A DNA stretch of 64,000 nucleotides from Streptosporangium sp. NBC_01755 (GTDB lineage Bacteria; Actinomycetota; Actinomycetes; Streptosporangiales; Streptosporangiaceae): positions 6,510,001 to 6,574,000 of the forward strand of contig NZ_CP109131.1 in the NCBI RefSeq assembly GCF_035917995.1, in the 5' to 3' direction. Shown piece by piece: positions 1 through 14,600 of the stretch. A program made the translations under genes and the position numbers. Within the stretch, counting starts at the first letter, position 1; the number at the start of each line of letters is the position of its first letter. Under the pieces are notes generated by a model. That model searched no databases and was not told the DNA's origin. It was given only the letters and a program-made list of their open reading frames with translations.

Positions 1-1
1 C

Positions 2-5017
<5,016 letters not shown>

Positions 5018-5021
5018 GCCG

Positions 5022-5089
5022 CGCCGTCCCGCCGGACGTCCCGCTGTCATGGTCTCGCCGTCCCGCCGGACGTTCCGCCGTCATGGTCC
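5022..5089. repeat. Two tandem copies of a 34-bp sequence
   Basis: Bases 5022-5055 and 5056-5089 are two head-to-tail copies of a unit starting cgccgtcccgccggacgt, differing at three positions. They begin directly after the PKS-A stop codon. The second copy supplies the left arm of the hairpin at 5072-5122. The duplication may mean the terminator arm was copied by slippage. Confidence 0.85.
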
Positions 5090-5122
5090 CGTTTCGTGGG
5101 CGCGGGACCATGACGGCGGGAC
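5072..5122. terminator. Long hairpin between convergent genes, putative bidirectional terminator
   Basis: Bases 5075-5091 and 5103-5119 are perfect 17-nt inverted repeats. With a G:T pair and two more pairs outside, the stem reaches about 20 bp around an 11-nt loop. It lies 55 bases past the PKS-A stop and downstream of the ferredoxin operon on the other strand. There is no T-tract, which is usual for actinomycete terminators. Confidence 0.75.
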
Positions 5123-5154
5123 CCGAGGTAGTGGGACGGTCCGGAACGCCAATT

Positions 5155-5188
5155 GACCCGGCCGGGTGTGCGTCCACCCGGCCGGGTC
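5155..5188. terminator. Second GC-rich hairpin, putative terminator of the ferredoxin operon
   Basis: Bases 5155-5168 and 5175-5188 form a perfect 14-bp stem with a 6-nt loop. Each arm also contains the self-complementary 12-mer acccggccgggt, so each arm could fold on its own. It starts 43 bases past the ferredoxin stop on the minus strand. Together with the 5072-5122 hairpin it insulates the two convergent transcription units. Nothing else is seen in 5018-5231. Confidence 0.75.
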
Positions 5189-5231
5189 GGATTCGTGCGG
5201 TCAGCTCGCGGTTACCCGCTCGGTGCGGTTC

Positions 5232-5426
5232 TCAGCTTTCGGCCAGCGAGATGGACCTGGACGGGCAGGCCACGACGGCCTCCCGCATAACGGCCTGAGC
5301 CGAATCGTCCAGGTCTTCGACCAGAACGATGACGGTTCCCTCGTCGCTCTGGTCGAAGACCTCCGGCGCGATGAGCACGCACTGGCCGGCACCGATGCAG
5401 CGCTGGGCGTTCACATTGACACGCAT
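5232..5426 (-). CDS. 3Fe-4S ferredoxin, electron donor for the adjacent P450
   Basis: A 64-aa ferredoxin that passes electrons from a ferredoxin reductase to a cytochrome P450. The cluster ligands are visible: Cys10 and Cys16 in CIGAGQC and Cys54 in ACP. The middle position of the usual CxxCxxC set is not a cysteine (Ala13), which is the pattern of 3Fe-4S ferredoxins partnered with actinomycete P450s. The flanking APEVFDQSDEG segment is also typical. The start at 5426 was chosen because GAGGA (5436-5432) lies five bases upstream. An ATG at 5438 would overlap that site. It is the last gene of the three-gene minus-strand operon, 61 bases after the P450 stop. No reductase gene is in the window. 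Confidence 0.93.
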   Translation of the reverse strand: MRVNVNAQRCIGAGQCVLIAPEVFDQSDEGTVIVLVEDLDDSAQAVMREAVVACPSRSISLAES

Positions 5427-5487
5427 GACATTCCTCATTTTTGAAAGACCGGGTCTGACAGGTGACCGGCCGGGGCCTGCCGCTCCG

Positions 5488-6669
5488 TCACCAACGGACC
5501 GGCAGCGCATGCAGCCCGAACAGCACACCGTCGTACTTGAACGGCAGGTCCTCGACCGCGAGATCGAGCTGAAGGGTCGGAATCCGCTGGAATAGGGACG
5601 TGAAGACGGCCTCCATCTCGACCCTGACGAGGTTCTGCCCGAGACACTGGTGCACGCCGTACCCGAACGCGACGTGGTGGCGGGCCGAACGGCTCGGATC
5701 GAACTCGTCGGCCCGCTCGAACGTGGCATGGTCGTGGTTCGCCGCGGCGCCGAGCGGCACGATGCCCTCGCCGGCCTTGATGACGTGCCCGCCGATCTCG
5801 ATGTCCTCAATGGCCACGCGGAGAGCCACCCGGTCAGCGACGGACAGGTAGCGCAGCACTTCCTCCACCACCCCCGGCGCGCCGACCCACTGCCGGTTCA
5901 GCAGCAGCATGACCACGCCGAGCGCGATGTTGTTCGCCGTCGTCTCGTGCCCGGCGATCAGCAGCAGCAGGGCGACGCCGGAGATCTCCTTGGGGGTCAG
6001 CACCCCGGCGGACAACAGCCGGCTGGTCAGGTCCCTGCCGGGGAACCGCTGCTTCATGGCGATCAGCTTGGAGATGTACAGCAGCAGGTCCCTGGTCGCG
6101 GACTCGCGTTCATCGTCGGTCGACGTGAAGGTCACCAGGATGCGCGTCCTCGACTCGAAAAGCTCGCGGTCCGTACGCGGCACGCCGAGCAACTCACAGA
6201 TGATCAGCGACGGCACCGGCAGCGCGAACGCGGACACCAGGTCGGCGGTGGTGCCGGTGGCGAGCATGTCGTCGATGCAGGTGTCGACGACCCGCTGGAC
6301 GGCCGGGCGAAGCTCAGCGATCCGCCGTACGGTGAATTCAGGGATCAGAGCCTTGCGGAAGCGGGTGTGCTCCGGCGGGTCGTACGCGACGAACCAGCCG
6401 GGAATCTGGTCGGGCGGCGGCACCGTCCCGTTGCGCCCGATCGTCGGAAAGCCCTCGTGCAAGGGGCTGGCACTGATCCGGGGATCGGTGAGCACAGTGC
6501 GCACGTCATCATGTCGAGTGACCAGCCACACGGTGCTGCCGTTGGGCAGCGCCGACTTGACCAGTCCCGACTGCTCCCGGAGTGAGGCGTACTCGTCCGG
6601 GGGAGAGAGCTGCCCGCGTCGCCGCCTCGGGAACTCGATGGATATCGGATCGCCATTGTGCGTTTCCAT
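5488..6669 (-). CDS. Cytochrome P450 monooxygenase (macrolide tailoring)
   Basis: A soluble class I bacterial P450 of 393 aa, the usual length. Visible hallmarks are the I-helix oxygen-binding motif AGHETT (239-244), the ExxR pair E270/R273, and the heme loop FGYGVHQCLG with Cys342 as the thiolate ligand. It probably hydroxylates, epoxidises or oxidises a methyl group of the polyketide made by the flanking PKS genes. The substrate cannot be read from the sequence. The overall shape, ending in a LFGLHALPVRW-like tail, is reminiscent of the CYP105/CYP107 macrolide P450s, but I do not assign a family. The gene follows the glycosyltransferase by 34 bases and precedes its likely redox partner by 61, so the three are probably cotranscribed. 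Its ribosome site (GGAC, about 11 bases upstream) is weak, which is compatible with translation from a polycistronic mRNA. Confidence 0.95.
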   Translation of the reverse strand: METHNGDPISIEFPRRRRGQLSPPDEYASLREQSGLVKSALPNGSTVWLVTRHDDVRTVLTDPRISASPLHEGFPTIGRNGTVPPPDQIPGWFVAYDPPEHTRFRKALIPEFTVRRIAELRPAVQRVVDTCIDDMLATGTTADLVSAFALPVPSLIICELLGVPRTDRELFESRTRILVTFTSTDDERESATRDLLLYISKLIAMKQRFPGRDLTSRLLSAGVLTPKEISGVALLLLIAGHETTANNIALGVVMLLLNRQWVGAPGVVEEVLRYLSVADRVALRVAIEDIEIGGHVIKAGEGIVPLGAAANHDHATFERADEFDPSRSARHHVAFGYGVHQCLGQNLVRVEMEAVFTSLFQRIPTLQLDLAVEDLPFKYDGVLFGLHALPVRW

Positions 6670-6703
6670 GCTGTCGCCACGTCCTTCGGCAGTACCTGTC
6701 AGA

Positions 6704-8056
6704 TCATTTCAGCGCCGGGTTGCCCAGGATCAGATCGGCGGCTGCTCGGACGCCTCCCGCCTCATGCTGCACCTTGGCGAAGAATTCGGCGCGCTCACGG
6801 AAGGCAGGGTTGCCCAGCACTTGGGTGATCTTGTCGATCACATCATCGACGTCGATGGTCTGCGGATCGTTCACCGTGAGGCTGACCCCGCTGTCCACGC
6901 CGCGCACCGCCTGGTCATAGCAGTCGACCCAGAGCGGCCGGATGACCTGCGGCTTGCCGAAGTACAGGCCCTCGTGGAACGCGTTGCCGCCGCCGTGGTT
7001 GAAGAAGAGCTTGACGCTGGGATGGGCCAGCACGTCGAGTTGCGAGGGGACCCAGCTCTCGATCCTGAGGTTCGGTGGCAGCTCGTCCCTGGGGGGCAGC
7101 AGGTGTTGCTGCCCGGTCGGCAGCTTCCACAGCACGGCATGCCTGCCGTCCAACCGGCGGGCGACCTCCACCAGCGCGTGTACTTCGTGGCGGGTCAGCC
7201 GTGTGATGGTGCCGAGTCCGATGTAGACCACGGAGGGGTTGGCGTCGAGCCAACCGGACAGGTCGTCGTCGTCCGGCGCCTCCGGCAACGGCGGGATCAT
7301 GGCGCCGACCAGGTGGAACTTATCCGGAACGGGAAAGGGATACTCCAGCCCGAAGACCGTGTAGCACAGGACGAGATCGGCGTGATCGACTTTCGCCGAT
7401 AGACCGAGAATCTCCCGTGGCAGCAGACCTTGTCTCACCTTTGAGGCGCCTTCAAGAACGCGCCTCAGCATCTTTGGGTGCAGGAACATCATCCCGGCCC
7501 GGAGCTTGAACACGGTGTTGCGGACCCGTTGCGGAAACGACATATTCAACGGCAGGCCGGTGTGCAGCATGGGGAACCCACGCGGAATAAGCAGATTGCT
7601 CGGCATGAAAGGCGAGCTGAGGGCGAATGGGATCTTCCTCTTGAGCGCTACCAGGAGCGCGACGGAGTGTAGGCTATCGAAGATCATGAGGGCTGGGTTG
7701 AGCTCTTCGACCAGGGCGTCGAGTGCCAGATACTTCTGCTTTCCGCTCTCCGGGGAGAACCCGCGCCGTACCACCGCGCGGTGCGCCTTCCACCGGGACC
7801 GCTGGGTGACCTGCCGGTACATCTCGTCGTCCCAGTCACTGGGGGACTGCTCTGGATCGGTCTCGCCGAGCGAGGCGAATCGCACGCCGCTTCCCTCGTC
7901 GATCTTCTCGACCTCGGCCCTGCGGGACTCGTCCGTCGCGAACCATAGATCCTCCGTACCACGCCGGGCCAGCTCGGCGGCGATCACGCACAGGGGATTG
8001 AAGACACCGACCCCCGCGTTGCTGACAAACAGCAGTGGCTTGCGGCCCTCGCCCAT
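6704..8056 (-). CDS. GT1-family glycosyltransferase for the macrolide
   Basis: A 450-aa nucleotide-sugar-dependent glycosyltransferase, expected to attach a deoxysugar to the macrolactone. The C-terminal half has the donor-binding signature around residues 352-386, with HGGGNAFHEGLYFGKPQ followed by a PLWVDCYDQA segment. The N-terminal half begins with a Rossmann strand, LLFVSNAG. The segments DLWFATDESRRAEVE and TQRSRWKAHRAVVRR look to me like the macrolactone transferases of polyene clusters (for example NysDI), but this is recall, not a search. The start at 8056 was chosen because GGAGG (8069-8065) sits eight bases upstream. The frame could extend to 8179, but that start has no ribosome site and adds an Arg-rich segment with no family resemblance. 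The His found in the usual GHVNP loop of GT1 enzymes is not there: the loop reads GVGVFNP. It is the first gene of the minus-strand operon. No sugar-biosynthesis gene is in the window. Confidence 0.9.
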   Translation of the reverse strand: MGEGRKPLLFVSNAGVGVFNPLCVIAAELARRGTEDLWFATDESRRAEVEKIDEGSGVRFASLGETDPEQSPSDWDDEMYRQVTQRSRWKAHRAVVRRGFSPESGKQKYLALDALVEELNPALMIFDSLHSVALLVALKRKIPFALSSPFMPSNLLIPRGFPMLHTGLPLNMSFPQRVRNTVFKLRAGMMFLHPKMLRRVLEGASKVRQGLLPREILGLSAKVDHADLVLCYTVFGLEYPFPVPDKFHLVGAMIPPLPEAPDDDDLSGWLDANPSVVYIGLGTITRLTRHEVHALVEVARRLDGRHAVLWKLPTGQQHLLPPRDELPPNLRIESWVPSQLDVLAHPSVKLFFNHGGGNAFHEGLYFGKPQVIRPLWVDCYDQAVRGVDSGVSLTVNDPQTIDVDDVIDKITQVLGNPAFRERAEFFAKVQHEAGGVRAAADLILGNPALK

Positions 8057-8064
8057 CACACACA

Positions 8065-8069
8065 CCTCC
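8065..8069 (-). promoter_or_regulatory. Ribosome binding site of the glycosyltransferase
   Basis: On the minus strand GGAGG is followed by eight bases (tgtgtgtg) and the ATG at 8056. It decides the start in favour of 8056 over an upstream ATG at 8071, in whose first codons it lies, and over the codon at 8179. Confidence 0.8.
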
Positions 8070-8553
8070 ATCGCGGGAGCCCGGCTGCCGAACAGCCGGT
8101 GACACGCGGGTGTCTGCTCCGGTGCGGATCCGTCGTCGCCGTGAACGTCTCTGTGTCCTGCACATCGGCGTGCCCGCACGGTATCGCGGCGATGTTAGGG
8201 GGATCACTAGTTTTCCCGGGGCCCCGGCCCGTGGGCGCGGCCGGCTCGCCAGGCCCTCTAAAGACTAGGAGTTTGCCGAGTCGCCATCGGCCTAACTTCA
8301 CCGAATGAATGGCATGCTCGACGACCTTCCTCTTAACGGGAGCCTCGTCGTGCATACCGTCAGTCATCCTCTTCAACCATGCGGAGACCCATGCTACGGC
8401 CTCCCCTTCCTGGCGGGGACGCCCCACCAGGCGAGAGCACCGGGTGCCGGTGTGCGCGGAGAGGGATGTGGTGACTGACGCGATCGACGTGGCGGCGGTG
8501 GGTGTCCTGGTACCGGTGACGTCGGCCGTACGTTTCCCGACCCCGCCCGATGT
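8070..8553. promoter_or_regulatory. Divergent intergenic region between the tailoring operon and PKS-B
   Basis: About 500 bases without a supported gene separate the divergently read glycosyltransferase and PKS-B, so promoters for both should lie here. I see a 12-bp palindrome (8216-8227) and two CTAG-centred boxes, actagt at 8206-8211 and gactagg at 8263-8269. They are flanked by short A/T-rich patches (8257-8275 and 8291-8312) that stand out in this GC-rich DNA. I cannot assign -35/-10 boxes or a known operator. Short open frames here have no ribosome site and no recognisable product. Confidence 0.5.
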
Positions 8554-8555
8554 AC

Positions 8556-8560
8556 GGAGG
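8556..8560 (+). promoter_or_regulatory. Ribosome binding site of PKS-B
   Basis: GGAGG at 8556-8560 lies five bases before the ATG at 8566. A GTG at 8563 is in frame but only two bases away, so the ATG is preferred. Confidence 0.8.
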
Positions 8561-8565
8561 CTGTG

Positions 8566-8667
8566 ATGGATACGCCCAGTGAGAAGGTCGTACAGGCGCT
8601 CCGGACCTCCATGAAGGAGGCCGAACGGCTACGGCGTCAGTACCAGAAGCTGGTCGCGGTCACAACC
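8566..8667 (+). other. N-terminal docking coil of PKS-B
   Basis: Before the first KS strand (EPIAIVAM) there are 34 residues with a heptad-like helix, [20 protein letters not shown]. Such heads form a dimeric coiled coil that captures the C-terminal tail of the upstream subunit. It differs clearly from the PKS-C head, so the two subunits should not compete for the same partner. Confidence 0.75.
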
Positions 8668-11600
8668 GAGCCGATCGCCATCGTGGCGATGAGCTGCCGG
8701 TTCCCCGGCGGGGTGTCCTCCCCTGAGGATCTGTGGCGGCTGATCGTCGAAGGTGGTGACGCCATCTCGGGCTTCCCGTCCGATCGCGACTGGGATCTCG
8801 ACATGCTGTCGGGTCATGATTCGGACGGCCGGCCTCGAAGCGACACCGACAAGGGAGCCTTCATCCGCGACGTCGCGGACTTCGACCCTGGGTTCTTCGG
8901 GATCTCGCCGCGTGAGGCGCTGGCGATGGATCCGCAGCAGCGGCTGCTGCTGGAGGTGTCGTGGGAGGCCGTCGAGCGGGCCGGGATCGACGCCGCCCGG
9001 CTGCGCGGCAGCCGTACCGGGGTCTTCGTCGGGATGAGCGGTCAGGACTACTCCTACCTGATGGTGAACTCGCTGGCCGATCTCGAGGGCAACGTCGGGA
9101 CCGGGATGGGCGCGGGCGCGGCCTCCGGTCGGCTTTCGTACACGCTGGGCCTGGAGGGTCCGGCGGTGACGGTGGACACCGCGTGCTCGTCATCCCTGGT
9201 GGCGTTGCACCTGGCGACGCAGGCGCTGCGCAGCGGCGACTGCTCGCTGGCGCTGGCGGGTGGGGTGACCGTGATGAGCACCCCTGGCGCGTTCGTGGAG
9301 TTCACCCGGCAGGGTGGGCTGGCGGCTGACGGCCGGTGCAAGGCGTTCGCCGACGCGGCGGACGGCACGGGGTGGGCCGAGGGCGTGGGCATGCTGGTGC
9401 TGGAGAGGTTGTCGGACGCTCAGCGCAACGGCCATCAGGTACTCGCGGTTCTGCGCGGGTCGGCGGTGAACCAGGACGGCGCGTCGAATGGCTTCACCGC
9501 GCCGAATGGTCCGTCGCAGCAGCGAGTGATTCGCCAGGCGCTGGGCAGCGCCGGGCTGAACCCCGCTGATGTGGACGTGGTCGAGGGGCACGGCACCGGT
9601 ACGACGCTGGGTGACCCGATCGAGGCGCAGGCGTTGCTGGCGACCTATGGGCAGGATCGGCCGGAGGATCGGCCGTTGCTGCTGGGGTCGGTGAAGTCGA
9701 ACATCGGTCACACCCAGGCGGCCGCCGGTGTGGCGGGTGTGATCAAGATGGTCATGGCGATGCGGCATGAGGTGTTGCCCAAGACGTTGCATGTGGATGC
9801 GCCGTCGTCGCATGTGGACTGGGCCTCGGGTGCGGTGGAGCTGCTGACCGAGGCCAGGGCCTGGCCTCGGGTGGATCGGCCGTGGCGGGCCGGGGTGTCG
9901 TCGTTCGGGCTCAGCGGCACCAACGCCCACGTGATCATCGAGCAGGCACCGGAGAACACACCAGTCGAGGCGAGGGCGGAGGACCAGGGCCCGGCGGCGA
10001 CCGCAGGTGTGCCCCCGATGCTGATTTCGGGTCGTACGGCGGAGGCGCTGCGGGCGCAGGCCGAGCGGCTGGTGTCATACCTGGACGCCGAACCTGATCT
10101 GGATCTGGCCGACATGGCCTTCTCCCTTGTCACGACGCGATCGGTCTTCGAGCACCGGGCGGCGGTGCTGGCCGGTGCTCGCGAGGATGTCGTGGCCGGG
10201 CTGCGGGCCGTGGCCGAGGGCCGGTCGGGTGCGGGCGCCCTGCTGGGGCAGAGCGGGCGGCGAGACAAGATCGCATTCCTGTTCACCGGTCAGGGAAGCC
10301 AGCGGGCGGGGATGGGCCGGGAGCTGTATGAGCGGTTCCCGGTGTTCGCCGAGGCGTTGGACGCGGTGCTGGAGCAGTTGGACGGGGAGCCGGCCGGGCG
10401 GCCGGGTGGCGAGTCGGCCGAGCGGGTGGGCTGTTCGGTGCGTGAGGTGCTGTTCGCCGAGCCGGGTACGGCTGAGGCGGGGTTGCTGGACCAGACGGGG
10501 TGGGCGCAGTCGGCGCTGTTCGCGCTTGAGGTGGCGTTGTTCCGCCTGGTGTCCTCGTGGGGTGTCAAGCCGGATGTGCTGGCGGGGCATTCGGTGGGGG
10601 AGTTGGCGGCGGCGCATGTGGCGGGGGTGTTGTCGCTTGCCGATGCGTGCGCGTTGGTGGCCGCTCGGGGCCGGTTGATGCAGGCGTTGCCCGCGGGTGG
10701 GGCGATGGTGGCGGCGCAGGCCTCGGAGGAGGAGGTCGCCGCTCTGCTGGAGGGCCGTGAGGGTGAGGTGTCGATCGCGGCGGTGAACGGCCCGTCCTCG
10801 GTGGTGATCTCCGGGGTGGAGGAGCCGGTTCTCGGTATCGTCGCGGTGCTGGAGGAGCGGGGGATCAGGACCCGGCGGTTGCGGGTGTCGCATGCGTTCC
10901 ATTCGCCGTTGATGGAGCCGATGCTGGCGGACTTCCGCGCTGTGGCTCGGACGTTGACCTACAACGCGCCGCGCGTTGCGATCGTGTCCACGGTGACCGG
11001 TGGGCCGGCCACGGCGGAGCAGTTGTGCTCGCCGGATTACTGGGTGGAGCAGGTTCGCCAGGCCGTACGCTTCGCCGACGGCATCCGCACGCTGCACGGC
11101 CAGGGCGTGCGGGCGTACTTCGAGCTCGGCCCCGACGGGGTGCTGACCGCCATGGCTCAGGACACCCTTGCCGCCGAGGAGCAGCCCGTCGCGGACCTGG
11201 TGGCGGGGTCTGACGCGGTGGTGGTGCCGGTGCTGCGCAGGGACCGGGACGAGCAGTGGTCGGTCGTGTCGGCGTTGGCTCAGCTGCATGTGTGCGGGGT
11301 GGTGGTGCATTGGGAGTCGGTGCTTGCGGGTGGGCGCCGGGTGGAGTTGCCGACCTATGCGTTCCAGCGTCAGCGTTTCTGGCCTGATGGTGCGGGTTCG
11401 CGGGTGGGGAATGTGGCGGCTGCCGGGTTGGCGGCTACGGGCCATCCGTTGCTGGGGGCCGCGGTCGGGCTGGCCGGCTCCGATGGGGTGTTGCTGACCG
11501 GCCGGTTGTCGCTGTGGTCGCATCCGTGGCTGGCCGATTACGTGGTGATGGGTTCGGTACTGGTGCCGGGTTCGGCGTTCGTGGAGCTGGCGGTGCGGGC

Positions 11601-14600
11601 GGGTGATCAGGCCGGATGTGATGTGGTCGAGGAGCTGACCTTGACCACGCCGCTGGTGCTGGGTGAGCGGGATGCGGTCGCGGTGCAGGTGTGGGTGGGG
11701 GCGGCGGACGGGTCGGGCCGTCGTGGTGTGAGCATCTATGCCCGGACGACCGAGGCCGCCGATGAGGAGCCATGGGTTGAGCACGCGACCGGTGTGCTGA
11801 CGGCCGGAGGCCGCGTCGCTGAGCGGTTCGAGACGGTGGTGTGGCCGCCGCAGGGGGCTTCCGTCATTGAGCTGGACGGGTTGTACGACCGGTTCGCCGC
11901 GGGCGGGTTCCACTACGGGCCGGTGTTCCAGGGGCTGCGGGCTGCCTGGCGGGGTGCTGACGGCGCGGTGTTCGCCGAGGTCGTTCTGCCTGAGCAGGCC
12001 GCGTCGAGCGCGGGTTCGTTCGGGTTGCATCCGGCGCTGTTGGATGCGGCGTTGCATGCGGTGTCGTTCGCCGGGCTGGACGGTGCCGAGGGCGGGCGGT
12101 TGCCGTTCTCCTGGGGTGGAGTCTGCCTGCACGCGAGTGGTGCGTCGGTGCTGCGGGTGCGGCTGGCCAGGACCGACGCTGATGCGGTCTCGGTGACGGC
12201 GGTGGACGCGGCTGGGGAGCCGGTGCTGTCGGCACGTTCACTGGTGCTGCGGCCGGTCGCAGCCGAGCTGTTCGCCGCTGCGGGAAGCGGCCGAGGGGTG
12301 GAGCGGGACGCGCTGTTCGGCTTGGAGTGGACGCCGCTGACAGATCTCCCGACCGCCGATCCGCTCCCGGTGGCGGTGCTCGGCCTGGACACGTTGGGTG
12401 TCGCTGGGACGCTGCGGGCGGCTGGGGGTTCGGGCGGGGATTCGGCGCCGGTTTATGCGGATCTGCTGTCGCTGGTGGAGGCGGGTCCGGTGCCGGGTGT
12501 GGTGGTGGCGGAAGTGGTCTCTGGCCGAGACGGCGGGGTCGTGGAGTCGGTGCACGAGTTGACCTCGCATGTTCTGGGCTTGCTGCAGGGATGGCTGGCA
12601 GATGACCGGTTCGCCGATTCGCGCCTGGTGTTCGTCACCCGGCGCGGGGTTGTGGCCGGTGTCAGTGCGGACGGTGCAGCGGCGCCGGACCCGGTCGTGG
12701 CGGCGGTACGAGGGCTTGTCCGCAGTGCTCAGTCGGAGAATCCGGGCCGGTTTGTGCTGGTCGACGTGGATGATCAGGGGTCTTCGCTCGCGACTTTGTC
12801 CGACGGGCTGTCCGCGGTTCTGGCGTCGGGTGAGCCGCAGGTGGCGGTGCGCGGCGGTGAGATGTGGGTGCCGCGCCTGGCGCGGGTGACGCCGGGTTCG
12901 GGTGTCGGCGATGACCTGGACGAGGACGGTGCCCGCTCGTGGGATCCCGAGGGCACGGTGTTGATCACTGGTGGTACCGGTGGTCTGGGCGGGTTGTTCG
13001 CGCGGCATGTGGTGGCCGAGCGTGGGGTGCGGCGTCTGCTGCTGGTCAGCCGGCGGGGAGCGGATGCGCCGGGGGCGGTGGCGTTGCAGGCGGAGCTGAT
13101 CGCGCACGGGGTCGAGGTGGAGATCGCGGCGTGTGATGTGGCCGATCGGGATCAGGTGGCGGCGCTGCTGGCTCGGGTCCCGGCCGATCATCCGTTGACG
13201 GCGGTGATTCATACCGCGGGTGTGCTGGACGACGGGACGATTCCGTCGTTGTCGGCGGAGCGGCTGGATGTGGTGTTGCGGCCGAAGGTGGATGCGGCCT
13301 GGTATCTGCATGAGCTGACCCGGGGTCTGGATCTGGCGGCGTTCGTGGTGTTCTCGTCGGTGGCGGGGACGTTCGGTGGGGCGGGTCAGGGTAACTACGC
13401 GGCGGCGAACGCGTTCTTGGACGTGTTGGCGCAGGTGCGGCGGGCGCAGGGGCTGGCGGGGTTGTCGCTGGCGTGGGGTGCCTGGGCGCAGGACGCCGGG
13501 ATGACCGGGGCGCTGAGCCAGGCGGATATGCGGCGGATGGCGCGGGCGGGGATGGTGCCGTTGTCGCCTGAGCAGGGTTTGGCGTTGTTCGAGGCGGCGG
13601 GTGTGGTGGGTGCTGCGGTGGTTGTGGCGGCGCGGTTTGACGTGTCGGCGGTGCGGGGGAGTGGTGAGGTGCCGCATCTGCTGCGCGGGCTGGTGCGTGG
13701 GGTTCGCCGGTCGGCGGTGTCGGTGTCGTCGGTGGGTGATGGGGTGTTGGTGGGGCGGTTGGCCGGTCTGGGGCAGGCCGATCGGATGCGGTTTGTGGTG
13801 GAGTTGGTTCGGGGTGAGGTGGCCACGGTGTTGGGGCATGCTTCGCCGCAGCTGGTGGAGGTGCGGCGGGAGTTCCGCGAGCTGGGGTTTGACTCGCTGA
13901 CCGCGGTGGAGTTGCGCAACCGGTTGAACGGTGTGACGGGGTTGCGGTTGCCGTCGACGTTGGTGTTCGATTATCCGACGCCGGTGGTGCTGGCGGAGTT
14001 CCTGCTGGGTGAGCTGCTCGGCCGGCAGGCCGATGTGATCGTCCCCACGTCCGTTGTGCCTGTGGCGGACGACCCGATCGTGATCGTGGGGATGGCGTGC
14101 CGCTATCCGGGCGGGGTGGGTTCCGCCGAGGATTTGTGGCGGCTGGTGGCCGAGGGCGGAGACGGGATCAGCGAGTTCCCGACGACCCGCGGTTGGGATC
14201 TCGACGGGTTGTACAACCCGGATCGGGAGCGCCGGGGGAACAGTTATGTGCGTGAGGGGGGGTTCCTGCACGAGGCGGGGGAGTTTGATCCGGGGTTCTT
14301 CGGGATCTCGCCGCGTGAGGCGCTGGCGATGGATCCGCAGCAGCGGTTGCTGTTGGAGGCCACGTGGGAGGCGATCGAGCGGGCGGGGATGGATCCGGTT
14401 TCGCTGCGCGGCAGTCGTACCGGCGTGTTCGCCGGGGTGTCGTATCACGACTATGCGTCGAGTGTGGAGTTCCCGCCGGATGTGATGAGTTTCTTCGGCA
14501 CCGGTAATGCGGGGAGTGTGTTGTCGGGTCGGGTCTCCTACGCGCTGGGCTTGGAGGGTCCGGCGATGACGGTGGACACGGCGTGTTCGTCGTCGCTGGT

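Noticed and set aside
5650-6585. Plus-strand open frame of 311 codons over the P450 gene
   Set aside because: It is antisense to a P450 with complete motifs, and its product is low complexity with no recognisable domain.
6704-8179. Longer glycosyltransferase starting at 8179
   Set aside because: The extra 41 residues are Arg-rich with no family resemblance and the start lacks a ribosome site, while GGAGG sits eight bases before 8056.
8563-8565. GTG as the PKS-B start
   Set aside because: It is only two bases from GGAGG. The ATG at 8566 has a normal five-base spacing.
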